DNA from: Metabacillus arenae
Lineage (GTDB): Bacteria; Bacillota; Bacilli; Bacillales; Bacillaceae
Reading direction: 5' to 3'
Assembly (NCBI RefSeq): GCF_014773385.1
Contig: NZ_JACXAI010000001.1
Span: forward strand, 124,001 to 188,000
DNA length: 64,000 nucleotides
Numbering within the stretch: the stretch's first letter is position 1; every line of letters starts with the position of its first letter. A model generated the notes under the pieces. The model saw only the letters and a program-made list of their open reading frames with translations, ran no database searches and was not told the origin of the DNA. Both the position numbers and the translations under genes were made by a program. Positions 56,362 to 64,000 of the stretch are shown piece by piece.

Positions 56362-56379
56362 CATGCAATTTATTGCATG
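56362..56379 (-). promoter_or_regulatory. Palindrome, candidate BkdR upstream activating site
   Basis: CATGCAATTTATTGCATG is an 18-bp palindrome about 60 bp upstream of the -24 element, and it overlaps the bkdR stop codon. A looser second copy (ATGCATTCTTTTGCAAT) lies between it and the promoter at about 56345-56361. Position and symmetry fit an enhancer site; binding by BkdR is inferred. Confidence 0.6.
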
Positions 56380-58442
56380 CTATTTTTTGCGAGTTTGTAT
56401 TTTTCTATTTTATAATAAAGATTTCTAAGCGATACCCCTAGGCTTTGAGCAGTTTTTGTTCGATTGTAGCCATGCTTCTTTAACGTTTCTTCAATCATTA
56501 ACTTTTCTAAACGCTCAACCGCATCAGCTAATGTGTCTTCTTTATTATTGACAAATAAAGAAAGGTTTGTTTCTTTTTTTTCAATTTCGCCTGAGTCTAA
56601 TATTGGCAAATGCTCAAAATCAATATAGACTTCATGGTGATGCATAAAGATAATCGCTCTTCCTAATACATTTTCAAGCTCACGGACGTTTCCAGGCCAA
56701 TTATAATTGAGCAGTATATGTATTGCTTTTTGTGTGAGTCCCTTAATATTTCGTCCGTAGTCTTGATTAAGCTTCTGGATCAAATGCTCACATAAAGCAG
56801 GAATATCCTCTTTTCTTTGCTTTAATGGCGGAATGGAGATAGGATATCGATTTAACCGGTAATAAAGGTCTTCCCGGAATGCACCATCTGCCATCGCTTT
56901 TTCAATATTTATATTGGTTGCTGCGATAATCCTTACATTTATCGATATTGGTTTAGTTCCGCCTACACGAACAATTTCTTTCTCTTGCAATACTCTTAAT
57001 AATTTTGCTTGCATGTTTGGAGGCAACTCGCCAATCTCATCAAGGAAGATGCTTCCGTTATTCGCTTCTTCAAAATATCCTCTTCTTCCTCCCCTGCTTG
57101 CTCCCGAGAATGCTCCTTCTTCATATCCAAACAGTTCACTTTCCAGTAAATTCTCAGAAATAGCCGCGCAATTTACCCTGATAAATTTGTTGTACTTTCG
57201 GTCACTTGCGTTATGAATGGCATGAGCAAATAATTCTTTTCCTGTTCCAGATTCTCCTCTTAGCAGCACAGTCGCAGGGGTTTTAGCACCTAATTTAGCC
57301 TGTTCTATCGCCAGTTCCATTTGTTCGCTGCTGCCAATAATGTCTTCAAACGAATATTTCGCCTCAAGTGTTCGGATAATTTGTCTTGCTCTATTTAATT
57401 CGGTTGTCAGCTTCTTGATCTCAGATACATCTTGAATGACACCGACGCTTCCTTTTAGCTTCCCATCTACAATTATAGGAGCGACATTGACGATAACATC
57501 CTTTTTCTTGGGTCCTACTTTCATTCTCACTCCACGGACCGGCCGCCTTGTTTGCAGCACCCTTAAATGCATGCTCTCTCCCTCTGATATATCTGCTGTC
57601 GCTGGCTTGCCGATCACTTCTTCCTCTGTCAGCCCTGTCATTCTGGTATAAGCCGGGTTAATCAAAATCCCTCTGCCTTTTTCATCTACAACTGAAATTG
57701 CTTCATCAGATGATTGAATAATTGCTTGAAGCATGGTTTGAATTTCCTTTAAATTCGTCAGCTCTTCAGCAAGTTGAACAACTTCGGTAATATCTTTAAA
57801 TACAGATAACGCCCCGAGCAGCTTTCCTTCATCATCATAAATTGGCAGTCTAGTTGTTATGATTTTGACCCCGCTTTCAAGGATTTGTTCCTGGTTATAT
57901 TCCGCCTCTTGAAGCCTGAGAGTCTCAGGAAGACGACTAGATGAGATAGCATGATAAATATTTTTTCCTAACACATCTTCTTTTTTCTTATTGGTTAAAG
58001 CTTCAGCCGTTTTATTATATAAAATGATATTTTCATTCGTATCAATGACAATCATGCCATCGTTCGTTGTATTAAAAATCGTTTCTTGCTTATATGTTTC
58101 TTCTTTTAATTTAGAAATTAAATTTTCTTTTTCATCAATCAACTTTGTAACAATATGAGCAACTGAACCGGGAATAATGACTGTTTTTCTGCTTCTTTTC
58201 TTTAATAACTTCTGCAGAACTTCTTCACTTCCCGTTGCTTCCACAACGATATCTATCTGTTCAGAAAGAATTGGCTCCCAATCAAGACTTGTTAATATCC
58301 CCTTGTTTCTTGCATACGCCAAGCCAGGTGCTTGTTCATTTTTATCTATTACTGCTGCAACTTCCATTACATTTGTTTCAATTAACATCTTCAGTAGAGC
58401 TAAGCCGCCTTTACCGGCACCTACAATCATCACACTTTGCAC
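56370..58442 (-). CDS. bkdR: Sigma-54-dependent activator BkdR
   Basis: The protein (690 residues from GTG 58442, 8 nt after AAAGGGG) has an N-terminal nucleotide-binding-like segment ([17 protein letters not shown]), two PAS domains (about 120-350), the AAA+ sigma-54 interaction domain with Walker A GESGTGKE and [10 protein letters not shown] (GAFTGA loop variant), and a C-terminal Fis-type HTH ([18 protein letters not shown]). In B. subtilis it activates the bkd operon in response to Ile and Val. An upstream ATG in the same frame exists at 58517, but the GTG start gives the usual length. Confidence 0.94.
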   Translation of the reverse strand: MQSVMIVGAGKGGLALLKMLIETNVMEVAAVIDKNEQAPGLAYARNKGILTSLDWEPILSEQIDIVVEATGSEEVLQKLLKKRSRKTVIIPGSVAHIVTKLIDEKENLISKLKEETYKQETIFNTTNDGMIVIDTNENIILYNKTAEALTNKKKEDVLGKNIYHAISSSRLPETLRLQEAEYNQEQILESGVKIITTRLPIYDDEGKLLGALSVFKDITEVVQLAEELTNLKEIQTMLQAIIQSSDEAISVVDEKGRGILINPAYTRMTGLTEEEVIGKPATADISEGESMHLRVLQTRRPVRGVRMKVGPKKKDVIVNVAPIIVDGKLKGSVGVIQDVSEIKKLTTELNRARQIIRTLEAKYSFEDIIGSSEQMELAIEQAKLGAKTPATVLLRGESGTGKELFAHAIHNASDRKYNKFIRVNCAAISENLLESELFGYEEGAFSGASRGGRRGYFEEANNGSIFLDEIGELPPNMQAKLLRVLQEKEIVRVGGTKPISINVRIIAATNINIEKAMADGAFREDLYYRLNRYPISIPPLKQRKEDIPALCEHLIQKLNQDYGRNIKGLTQKAIHILLNYNWPGNVRELENVLGRAIIFMHHHEVYIDFEHLPILDSGEIEKKETNLSLFVNNKEDTLADAVERLEKLMIEETLKKHGYNRTKTAQSLGVSLRNLYYKIEKYKLAKNSMQ

Positions 58443-58598
58443 ACGAAGAACCCCTTTGAAATTGAACATTTTTGCACGTCGTTGATTTATTTGCAAAATA
58501 TTGCACTTCTTTATCATACCACGATTAGCTTTCTTGACAAATATTTATTTCAACATGAAAATAAATAATACAATGAACTATTGGAGAGGGATCATATT

Positions 58599-58853
58599 AT
58601 GTCCAGAATCTTTGCACTTATCATAATGGTCATCCCAGGAGTATTTGCAGCATTTGGCATTAAACTCATGCGGGACATGGTTTTTGGAATTTTGCAGCCA
58701 CCTATTCCTTTTTTATGGATGCAGTTTTTATTAGGTCTATTGATGTTTTTAGGAGGACTTGGGTTTATTGGAGGATTTGTCCTTCATCGAGACCGTAAAC
58801 GGGATAAGGTGCAGAAAAGATTTGTAAAAAGACCAGTTAATAGCGGAAAATGA
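58599..58853 (+). CDS. yqzF: YqzF-like membrane protein (DUF2627)
   Basis: The 84-residue protein has two membrane helices (about residues 3-22 and 40-63) and a basic tail (HRDRKRDKVQKRF). ATG 58599 lies after GGAGAGGG; an in-frame upstream start is unsupported. It is divergent from bkdR and matches B. subtilis YqzF in place and pattern. The function is unknown. Confidence 0.82.
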   Translation: MSRIFALIIMVIPGVFAAFGIKLMRDMVFGILQPPIPFLWMQFLLGLLMFLGGLGFIGGFVLHRDRKRDKVQKRFVKRPVNSGK

Positions 58854-58875
58854 AATGTTAACATTCTGTACTGAC

Positions 58876-58903
58876 AAAGGAGCCTGGAAATCCAGGCTCC
58901 TTT
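58876..58903 (+). terminator. Convergent terminator between yqzF and yqiK
   Basis: AAAGGAGCCTGGA (58876-58888) pairs with TCCAGGCTCCTTT (58891-58903). T-tracts on both sides are short. The right arm ends 1 bp from the yqiK stop. Confidence 0.78.
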
Positions 58904-59635
58904 CTAATTGTATTTACTTAAAATTTTAACTGCTTTTTCGGGATAGTCTGTAATGATTCCCCCGCACCCACAAGAGATATACTGTTTCATAACTTCTACT
59001 TTATTGATCGTAAATGGTCTTACTTCTATTCCATTGTTTTGAGCAAGTGTTACTGAATGCGGAGGGGCTGAAGTATATTTTGGGTGCAAGGAAAGCGCGC
59101 CAACCGTTTTCGCATAGTTCCATGGTTCATATAACCCCTCCATGTAAAGAATCGCTTTTTCAATGTCCTTCGTAATTTGGTGGCATTTAACTAGGCTGTA
59201 ATGGTTGAAAGAGGAGATGATGACCCTTTCTGAAAGATTATATCTATAAATAAGCTGGATAACTTTTTCCTCGATCCCTTCATATGGAAAAAGAGTATTC
59301 TTTAGCTCAACATTTACTAGAAAGCCTCCTGAATGTTCTGCCCAGCTGAATACTTCATCTAAGGTTGGTATTTTAGTTTTTCCTTTGAATTGTTTGAATT
59401 TGTAACAGGCATCAACAGCTTGAAGATCCCGATATAAAAAATCTTTTATAAAACCTGTAGAATTTGTTGTTCTTTCAACCGACTCATCATGAATGACAAC
59501 TAATTCACCATCTCTAGTCATTTGCACATCAAGCTCTATCCCATCTGCACCTGCTTCGATTGCAGCTTGAAAGGAAGCCATTGTGTTTTCGGGATAAGTA
59601 CCAGCAGCTCCACGGTGTCCAAAAATTTTCGTCAT
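58904..59635 (-). CDS. yqiK: Glycerophosphodiester phosphodiesterase YqiK
   Basis: The 243-residue enzyme is a GDPD TIM-barrel. HRGAAGTYPENTMASF (residues 6-21) and GIELDVQMTRDGELVVIHDE carry the catalytic His and metal-binding Glu/Asp residues, and a later ELKN also binds metal. ATG 59635 after GAGGTG gives the B. subtilis length; an in-frame start at 59662 is less likely. It lacks a signal peptide and so acts in the cytoplasm. Confidence 0.9.
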   Translation of the reverse strand: MTKIFGHRGAAGTYPENTMASFQAAIEAGADGIELDVQMTRDGELVVIHDESVERTTNSTGFIKDFLYRDLQAVDACYKFKQFKGKTKIPTLDEVFSWAEHSGGFLVNVELKNTLFPYEGIEEKVIQLIYRYNLSERVIISSFNHYSLVKCHQITKDIEKAILYMEGLYEPWNYAKTVGALSLHPKYTSAPPHSVTLAQNNGIEVRPFTINKVEVMKQYISCGCGGIITDYPEKAVKILSKYN

Positions 59636-59904
59636 GTTATGCAGCACCTCAATTTTTTTCAATTTACACTGTAAACAATATCATTTAGACATAATCTCTC
59701 CAAGAAAAGCATTTGACGAACCCTGCCTATAAGGAATCCTTAAACCTGTTAAAAGATGGGCTCTACCTTAGCCATACGATTATGTTCTTAAGAAGGAAAT
59801 CAAACCAGTCAGCCTTAAACCAGAGTATTGCTTGTAAAATTACTTGTTTTACATAATTTCTATGCATATTCGAACACTAAAAATAGTTGAAAGGAGTGAA
59901 GACA

Positions 59905-60072
59905 GTGCATAATAAACAACAGCTTCAAGAGTGTATTTCTGAGTGCGAAAGCGCATTAACTCATATTATCAATGCAATTGGTAAATTGGAAGTGCCCGAA
60001 TCTATGCAAAGCCTTATTCATGCAAAAAAAGACCTGCAAGAATGTATTTCGGCTTGCCGCAGTATGTTGTAA
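59905..60072 (+). CDS. Small cysteine-containing protein with an internal repeat (55 residues)
   Basis: It starts at GTG 59905, 8 nt after AAAGGAG. The product is helical and has LQECISECESAL near the N-terminus and LQECISACRSML at the C-terminus, i.e. the same CxxxC helix twice around a GKLEVPESM turn. Two CxxxC helices could form disulfides or bind a metal, like a helical hairpin. I do not recognise a family. It lies between yqiK and spo0A, pointing away from yqiK. Confidence 0.65.
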   Translation: MHNKQQLQECISECESALTHIINAIGKLEVPESMQSLIHAKKDLQECISACRSML

Positions 60073-60089
60073 TGATGTTTTTTGTAAAA

Positions 60090-60124
60090 AAGTAAAAACC
60101 TCCCTTAAAATAAATAGGAAGGTT
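60090..60124 (-). terminator. Terminator of spo0A (also usable by the small Cys gene)
   Basis: On the minus strand AACCTTCC pairs with GGGAGGTT (one G-U) and TTTTACTTTTTT follows. It lies about 115 bp after the spo0A stop. Confidence 0.65.
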
Positions 60125-60239
60125 TAGCATTTTTCTGATTTAATTAAGCTTTGTTGACCATTTAAAGGAACTGTGACAAGCACCTATTTCACTTTAACTA
60201 TGTCCAATCTCCTTCATCTCTTTAGCGAGTCGAACTCTT

Positions 60240-61025
60240 TCAAGAAGCCTTATGTTCTAATCTTAATTTATCTGCAACCATCGCGATAAACTCTGAATTC
60301 GTTGGTTTGGCTTTAGACATGCTTACTGTATAGCCGAATAGGGAGGAAATTGATTCAATGTTACCTCTGCTCCATGCTACTTCAATGGCATGGCGGATAG
60401 CTCGTTCAACCCTGCTCGCAGTAGTGTTAAACTTTTTAGCAATATCAGGGTAAAGAACCTTTGTAATAGATCCTAATAACTCAATATCATTGTAAACCAT
60501 TGAGATGGCTTCACGTAAATATAAATATCCTTTAATATGGGCAGGTACACCGATTTCATGAATAATATTTGTGATGCTTGCATCCAAGTTTTTCACTTTT
60601 GGTTCAGAGCGATAAGAAGAGCTTGCAGGACGTTTTAAAATTGGTGACGATTTACCACTTACTTGGCGAATATGGCTCGCTAAATTTTCCATGTCAAACG
60701 GCTTTAAAATAAAATAAGCAGCCCCTAAGTCGACCGCTTTTTTCGTAACATCTTCTTGTCCGAAAGCAGTTAACATAATGACATTAGGTTGTTTATCCCG
60801 ATTCATTTCCCTTAATCTCTCCAGAACTGCTAATCCATCTAGATGAGGCATAATGATATCTAAAACTAAAACGTCTGGCTCTTTTTCCTTTAACATCGTT
60901 AAACATTCTTGTCCATTATAGGCTACCCCAAGAACATCCATATCTTCCTGGCTGGAAATATACTCTTCTAATAGGCCAACTAATTCACGATTATCATCCA
61001 CAATGCAAACCTTGATATTTTTCAA
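60240..61025 (-). CDS. spo0A: Stage 0 sporulation response regulator Spo0A
   Basis: The master regulator of sporulation entry. A receiver domain (residues 1-120) has DD at about 10-11 and the phosphoacceptor in [13 protein letters not shown]. The C-terminal effector domain has the HTH and the [17 protein letters not shown] recognition/sigma-contact region. TTG 61025, 8 nt after GAGGAGG, gives the phosphoacceptor as D56 exactly as in B. subtilis; GTG 61028 is also possible, and ATG 61049 precedes the ribosome site. Promoter and 0A boxes are described separately. Confidence 0.96.
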   Translation of the reverse strand: MKNIKVCIVDDNRELVGLLEEYISSQEDMDVLGVAYNGQECLTMLKEKEPDVLVLDIIMPHLDGLAVLERLREMNRDKQPNVIMLTAFGQEDVTKKAVDLGAAYFILKPFDMENLASHIRQVSGKSSPILKRPASSSYRSEPKVKNLDASITNIIHEIGVPAHIKGYLYLREAISMVYNDIELLGSITKVLYPDIAKKFNTTASRVERAIRHAIEVAWSRGNIESISSLFGYTVSMSKAKPTNSEFIAMVADKLRLEHKAS

Positions 61026-61092
61026 CACAAGTTCCTCCTCAAACTTCATTTGCCTAAATATAGCTAATAGATGTAAATTATGCTATTTGATG

Positions 61093-61120
61093 ATTTCGAC
61101 AATTGTGTGAAAATTCCTTT
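61093..61120 (-). promoter_or_regulatory. Sigma-H-like promoter of spo0A with overlapping 0A box
   Basis: On the minus strand AAAGGAATT and CGAAAT are separated by 13 bp, resembling the sigma-H consensus (RWAGGAWWT, then HGAATT). TGTCGAA (61095-61101, minus strand), a perfect 0A box, overlaps the -10. This is the layout known for the Ps promoter of B. subtilis spo0A. Confidence 0.7.
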
Positions 61121-61183
61121 TGTTATTTTCAAAAAAACTCAAAATATTTATTTACCCAAGTATTTCTTCAAAATGCTCTTTTT

Positions 61184-61234
61184 TTCGACCTAAACTGTCA
61201 TTTGACAAATGAGATATGTACAGGTTTTGTCGAA
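61184..61234. promoter_or_regulatory. Further 0A boxes upstream of spo0A
   Basis: GGTCGAA on the minus strand (61184-61190, one mismatch) and TGTCGAA on the plus strand (61228-61234, perfect) add to the box overlapping the promoter. They suggest autoregulation by Spo0A-P. The second also lies just behind the HAD gene. Confidence 0.6.
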
Positions 61235-61286
61235 AAATCTTTCTAGTTTTATTTTACAGGATAAAATTTGATATTAAAAGCTATTT

Positions 61287-61928
61287 TCAATCGTTATTAA
61301 AAACAAATTCGGCAATTTTCAATATGTCTTCAGGCTTTTTAGCAATGTATGCAGGTTCTTCTTTGATAGCGGTTTTTAAATCATCGTATCCCCATTCTAC
61401 CCAAATAATATCTATGTTGCTTTTTTTACATGCTTTAATATCCCTTATTTCATCTCCCACATATAAGACATCCGTTTTCGTTAAGTTATGGGACTTCATA
61501 AATTTCTGTATGATTTTATCTTTACCAAAAATATTATTCGAACATAGGATATTAAAAATCCCGTGCAATTCGTTGCATGCTAAAAATTCTTTAATATTTT
61601 TCTTAGTATTGGAGGAGATGAAAACAAGCTTATACTCTGCTATATCTAATTGTGCTAATACTTCTTTCATACCAGTGATGGGGCTAATTTCTTTTAACGA
61701 GCTATAATAAAGTTTTGCGAATTCTGCTGCAAGAACTGGAAGCTTATATAGTGGAATATTAAGGAACTCGCAACTTTTTTTAATTGACCATTTTTTTAAC
61801 GTATTTACATCCTTAAGCACTACCTTTTTGAAATTGTGCTTTTCAGCAAGGGTGTTGTAAATTGTAAAAACAACATTTTTGGAATCGGCAAAAGTTCCAT
61901 CAAAATCAAGAAGAATATATTTTTCCAT
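61287..61928 (-). CDS. HAD-family hydrolase
   Basis: The 213-residue protein has the HAD motif I LLDFDGTFADSKN (about residues 6-18, nucleophile Asp), motif II SSNTKK, and motif IV GDEIRDIKACK. It resembles phosphoglycolate-phosphatase-like (Gph/PpaX) enzymes. The start ATG 61928 lies after GGGAGG. It sits between spoIVB and spo0A, which are directly adjacent in B. subtilis. Its codon and base use (very AT-rich, many Lys/Asn) differ from its neighbours, so it is probably inserted. Confidence 0.85.
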   Translation of the reverse strand: MEKYILLDFDGTFADSKNVVFTIYNTLAEKHNFKKVVLKDVNTLKKWSIKKSCEFLNIPLYKLPVLAAEFAKLYYSSLKEISPITGMKEVLAQLDIAEYKLVFISSNTKKNIKEFLACNELHGIFNILCSNNIFGKDKIIQKFMKSHNLTKTDVLYVGDEIRDIKACKKSNIDIIWVEWGYDDLKTAIKEEPAYIAKKPEDILKIAEFVFNND

Positions 61929-62000
61929 CCTATCTCTTCCTCCCTTTGAATACCACTGGTTCATATATGTAGTATAGGTTCCGGAAGTTTAAATGTGATT

Positions 62001-62054
62001 AAAAAATAAGAGCATATCTCCAAAAGCGGACTGCGCCTCTTTCAGGGATATGCT
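62001..62054 (-). terminator. Terminator of spoIVB
   Basis: AGCATATCT (62011-62019) pairs with GGATATGCT (62046-62054, one G-U) around a 26-nt loop, and TATTTTTT follows on the minus strand. It keeps spoIVB separate from the inserted HAD gene. Confidence 0.75.
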
Positions 62055-62059
62055 TAGGT

Positions 62060-63349
62060 TTAGCTTGCTTTTTCCATTTCTTTATCATAAATATTAATGC
62101 CTGCTTCATTCAACATCCACTCAATGTGAACTCCGTATCCTGATGTAGGATCGTTTACAAAAACATGTGTCACAGCACCAATTAATTTGCCATTTTGTAT
62201 GATAGGGCTTCCACTCATGCCCTGCACAATTCCACCGGTTTCTTTCAAAAGTTCAGGGTCTGTGATTTTAATAACCATTCCTTTGGTAGCTGGGAACTTT
62301 TGAGGGATAGTACTGACAACCTCTACATCGAACTCTTTCACTTGATCCTTATTTACGACTGTTAAAATTTTTGCAGGGCCTTCTTTTACTTCATTAGACA
62401 AAGCTATTGGCATTGGCTTATCCGAAATTCCGTTTCTCATCTCTTGATTAAGCTTACCAAATATTCCAAATGGACTGTTTCTCGTTATGTTTCCGATAAT
62501 TTCACGTGTACTTGAAAACCGGGCAAGCTTTTCACCGGGATTACCATTACTGCCTTTTTCAATTGACGTAACAGTCGATTTTACGATTTGACCATCTTCT
62601 ACAACAATTGGTTTTTTTGTATCCATATCAGAGATGACATGACCTAATGCCCCATATTTTTTCGATTGAGGATCATAAAAAGTCATTGTACCAATTCCAG
62701 CTGCTGAGTCACGAATATATAAACCGATTCGATAAGCATGATCGTTATTGTCTTTTAACGGTACTAATTTCGTTTTGAACTTTTTATTATCTCTTGAAAT
62801 GACGAGATCTAATGGTTTTCCAGTTTTTCCTGCGTCTTGGATAAACGGTGCAACATCACTCATCTTCTCAATGGATGTCCCATTGATTTCAGTAATGATA
62901 TCCCCTATCTGAATATTTGCAATCTCTCCAGGTGATTGTTTTCCATTTTCTGTGTTGATTTGATGGTGGCCAACTACTAAAACACCTAAGCTGTTTAGCT
63001 TTACTCCTATTGATTGTCCACCTGGAAGCACTTTAAAATCAGGAAGCACTTTAACATCCACTTTTTTAATTGGCATTCCAGCTAAATCAAATACCAGTTC
63101 ACCTTCACCTGAATTTTGGCCATTAATTTTCAATTCGTTTGTCTCATGCTGAATAGTAAAGGCCTCTTTTGCACCATTTTGTTTTACAGCTGCCTGGGCG
63201 GGAACCGCAATTTTTGAATATTGAGTTTCGAAAACTGTAATTGAATTTGGTAATTGAATGTATTCTTTAACGGGCTTAATAAAAACTAAACTGATTAAAG
63301 AAACAAGGAGAATTACACCTATCATTTTTCTAATTTTCTCTGTATGCAA
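62060..63349 (-). CDS. spoIVB: SpoIVB serine peptidase (sigma-K checkpoint signal)
   Basis: The protein (429 residues from TTG 63349) has an N-terminal membrane helix (about residues 7-25), a PDZ domain (about 110-195, with [18 protein letters not shown]) and an SA-clan protease domain with [10 protein letters not shown] (His about 237) and GMSGSPI (Ser about 379), close to H236 and S378 of B. subtilis. SpoIVB is secreted from the forespore and triggers pro-sigma-K processing. The TTG lies 10 nt after AGGAG; an alternative GTG (63358) nearly abuts that site. An in-frame ATG at 63400 gives an atypical extension. Confidence 0.93.
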   Translation of the reverse strand: MHTEKIRKMIGVILLVSLISLVFIKPVKEYIQLPNSITVFETQYSKIAVPAQAAVKQNGAKEAFTIQHETNELKINGQNSGEGELVFDLAGMPIKKVDVKVLPDFKVLPGGQSIGVKLNSLGVLVVGHHQINTENGKQSPGEIANIQIGDIITEINGTSIEKMSDVAPFIQDAGKTGKPLDLVISRDNKKFKTKLVPLKDNNDHAYRIGLYIRDSAAGIGTMTFYDPQSKKYGALGHVISDMDTKKPIVVEDGQIVKSTVTSIEKGSNGNPGEKLARFSSTREIIGNITRNSPFGIFGKLNQEMRNGISDKPMPIALSNEVKEGPAKILTVVNKDQVKEFDVEVVSTIPQKFPATKGMVIKITDPELLKETGGIVQGMSGSPIIQNGKLIGAVTHVFVNDPTSGYGVHIEWMLNEAGINIYDKEMEKAS

Positions 63350-63496
63350 CTTTTTCACTCTCCTCGCTCTAACCCACACCATACGTATGGCTACATTCAT
63401 TAATTTTGCCTAGCCAGAGCTTCTTTATAACCGAATTCACAAGAAAAAGAAACTTCCATGTGAATAAAAGGAACGGATTTTTACAAAATTGAAAGA

Positions 63497-63618
63497 AAAG
63501 CGTAAGGCGCCCGCTTATCGGCGACAAGCATAAGACAAGCCGGCTGGAAGGTTGATCTTTAACCTTTTAGACGGATTGGCTTATGACCTAAGGGCCGATG
63601 GCGCCTGAAGCTGGACAA
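63497..63618 (+). repeat. Dispersed repeat family A, full copy 5
   Basis: AAAAGCGTAAGGCGCCCG, CGGCGACAAGCATAAGACAA, a central inverted repeat (AAGGTT with AACCTT), GGATTGGCTTATGACC, GGGCCGATGGCGCC and CTGGACAA follow in the same order as at 32024. It lies between recN and spoIVB. Confidence 0.82.
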
Positions 63619-63635
63619 CGACAGCTCCTTTTAAT

Positions 63636-63668
63636 ACATTAACACTTTAATCAACATAAATTTTCTAA
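63636..63668 (+). repeat. Dispersed repeat family D, copy 4
   Basis: ACATTAACACTTTAATCAAC continues with ATAAATTTTCTAA. It follows repeat A copy 5 by 17 bp, just as copy 3 follows copy 4 at 32162. Confidence 0.6.
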
Positions 63669-63675
63669 CATAACA

Positions 63676-63699
63676 AAAAGCTGCCGAATGGCAGCTTTT
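63676..63699 (-). terminator. Terminator of recN
   Basis: AAAGCTGCC (63677-63685) pairs with GGCAGCTTT (63690-63698) around GAAT, with T residues following on the minus strand (TTTTTGTTATG). It lies 4 bp from the recN stop. Confidence 0.85.
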
Positions 63700-63703
63700 A
63701 AGG

Positions 63704-64000
63704 CTATTTCTTAATAGAGTTTGCTAAAGCTAATAATTCTTTCGCATGCTGCTTAGTTAGGTCAGTCACTTCCACACCAGCAATCATACGTCCAATTTCT
63801 TTTATCTTTTCTGTCTCTTTTAAAGCTTTTACCTTTGTTTTTGTTCGTCCGTCCACTGTTTTTTTTGAAATGAAAAGGTGAGTATCAGCCATGGCAGCAA
63901 CTTGAGGTAAATGAGTGATGCACAAGACTTGAGATCCAATTGAAACACGATAAATTTTTTCCGCAATAGCTTGAGCCACTCGCCCACTTACACCTGTATC
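63704..64000 (-). CDS. recN: DNA repair protein RecN, 3' part (5' end outside window)
   Basis: The frame is open to the window edge and reads DTGVSGRVAQAIAEKI, which follows the Walker B of SMC-like RecN, then VLCITHLPQVAAMADTHLFI (H-loop/signature region) and a Lys-rich C-terminus. RecN is an SMC-like ATPase acting early in double-strand break repair. The neighbour order recN-spoIVB-spo0A is that of B. subtilis. Confidence 0.95.
   Translation of the reverse strand, partial: DTGVSGRVAQAIAEKIYRVSIGSQVLCITHLPQVAAMADTHLFISKKTVDGRTKTKVKALKETEKIKEIGRMIAGVEVTDLTKQHAKELLALANSIKK

Overview
The window is a stretch of chromosome from an endospore-forming Bacillus-type Firmicute. It is AT-rich and has strong Shine-Dalgarno sequences, frequent TTG/GTG starts, a T-box leader, and sporulation genes (spo0A, spoIVB, cwlJ, an SspH-type SASP, the gdh-glcU pair). 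The gene order follows the yqi/yqj/yqk region of Bacillus subtilis (recN-spoIVB-spo0A, bkd operon, yqjA, yqjC-D-E, yqjH, gndZ, zwf, rnz, namA, yqjN, proI, yqjP, yqjQ, yqzH, yqjW-yqjX, yqkB-C-D). The exact species cannot be named from sequence alone. I saw no rRNA, tRNA, CRISPR array, prophage or insertion sequence.

Layout. 1-7.2 kb: the 3' end of HMG-CoA lyase (mvaB), then a minus-strand sugar module (lipoprotein binding protein, two permeases, LacI regulator, Gfo/Idh oxidoreductase). It is headed by six LacI-type operators every 44-46 bp plus a cre-like site. 7.5-12.6 kb: small yqk genes, a CDGSH protein, a broken VOC gene, and the SOS polymerase pair yqjW-yqjX. 12.9-20.4 kb: a BASS transporter, a decayed gene, gdh-glcU, yqzH, yqjQ, a frameshifted yqjP, and T-box-controlled proI. 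20.5-31.4 kb: yqjN, namA, rnz, remnants of an ABC exporter, zwf, a decayed ypiB-like gene, msrA, gndZ, dinB. 32-46 kb: yqjE, propionyl-CoA carboxylase beta chain (yqjD), methylmalonyl-CoA epimerase, prli42, cwlJ, sspH, yqjA, brxB, meaB, mutB, mutA. 46-58.5 kb: bmrU, then the branched-chain keto acid operon ptb-bcd-buk-lpdV-bkdAA-bkdAB-bkdB behind a sigma-54 promoter and its activator bkdR. 58.6-64 kb: yqzF, yqiK, a small Cys protein, spo0A, a HAD gene, spoIVB and the 3' end of recN.

The main metabolic theme is branched-chain amino acid and propionate catabolism. Bcd and the Bkd complex make branched acyl-CoAs, MvaB ends leucine breakdown, and YqjD, the epimerase, MutAB and MeaB take propionyl-CoA to succinyl-CoA. 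Zwf and GndZ supply the oxidative pentose phosphate branch. Sporulation genes form a second theme.

The most unusual content is non-coding: the periodic operator array, a 24-bp perfect tandem repeat against a terminator, at least four families of dispersed intergenic repeats (called A, B, C and D here; two copies supply the stop codon of a neighbouring gene), a folded element between the proI T-box and its start codon, and four 10-bp iterons spaced two helical turns apart. Five genes (VOC protein, N-acetylglutamate-synthase-like protein, yqjP, ABC exporter, ypiB-like) look broken. I did not find a convincing new multi-gene system; the operator array and repeat families are the best leads.
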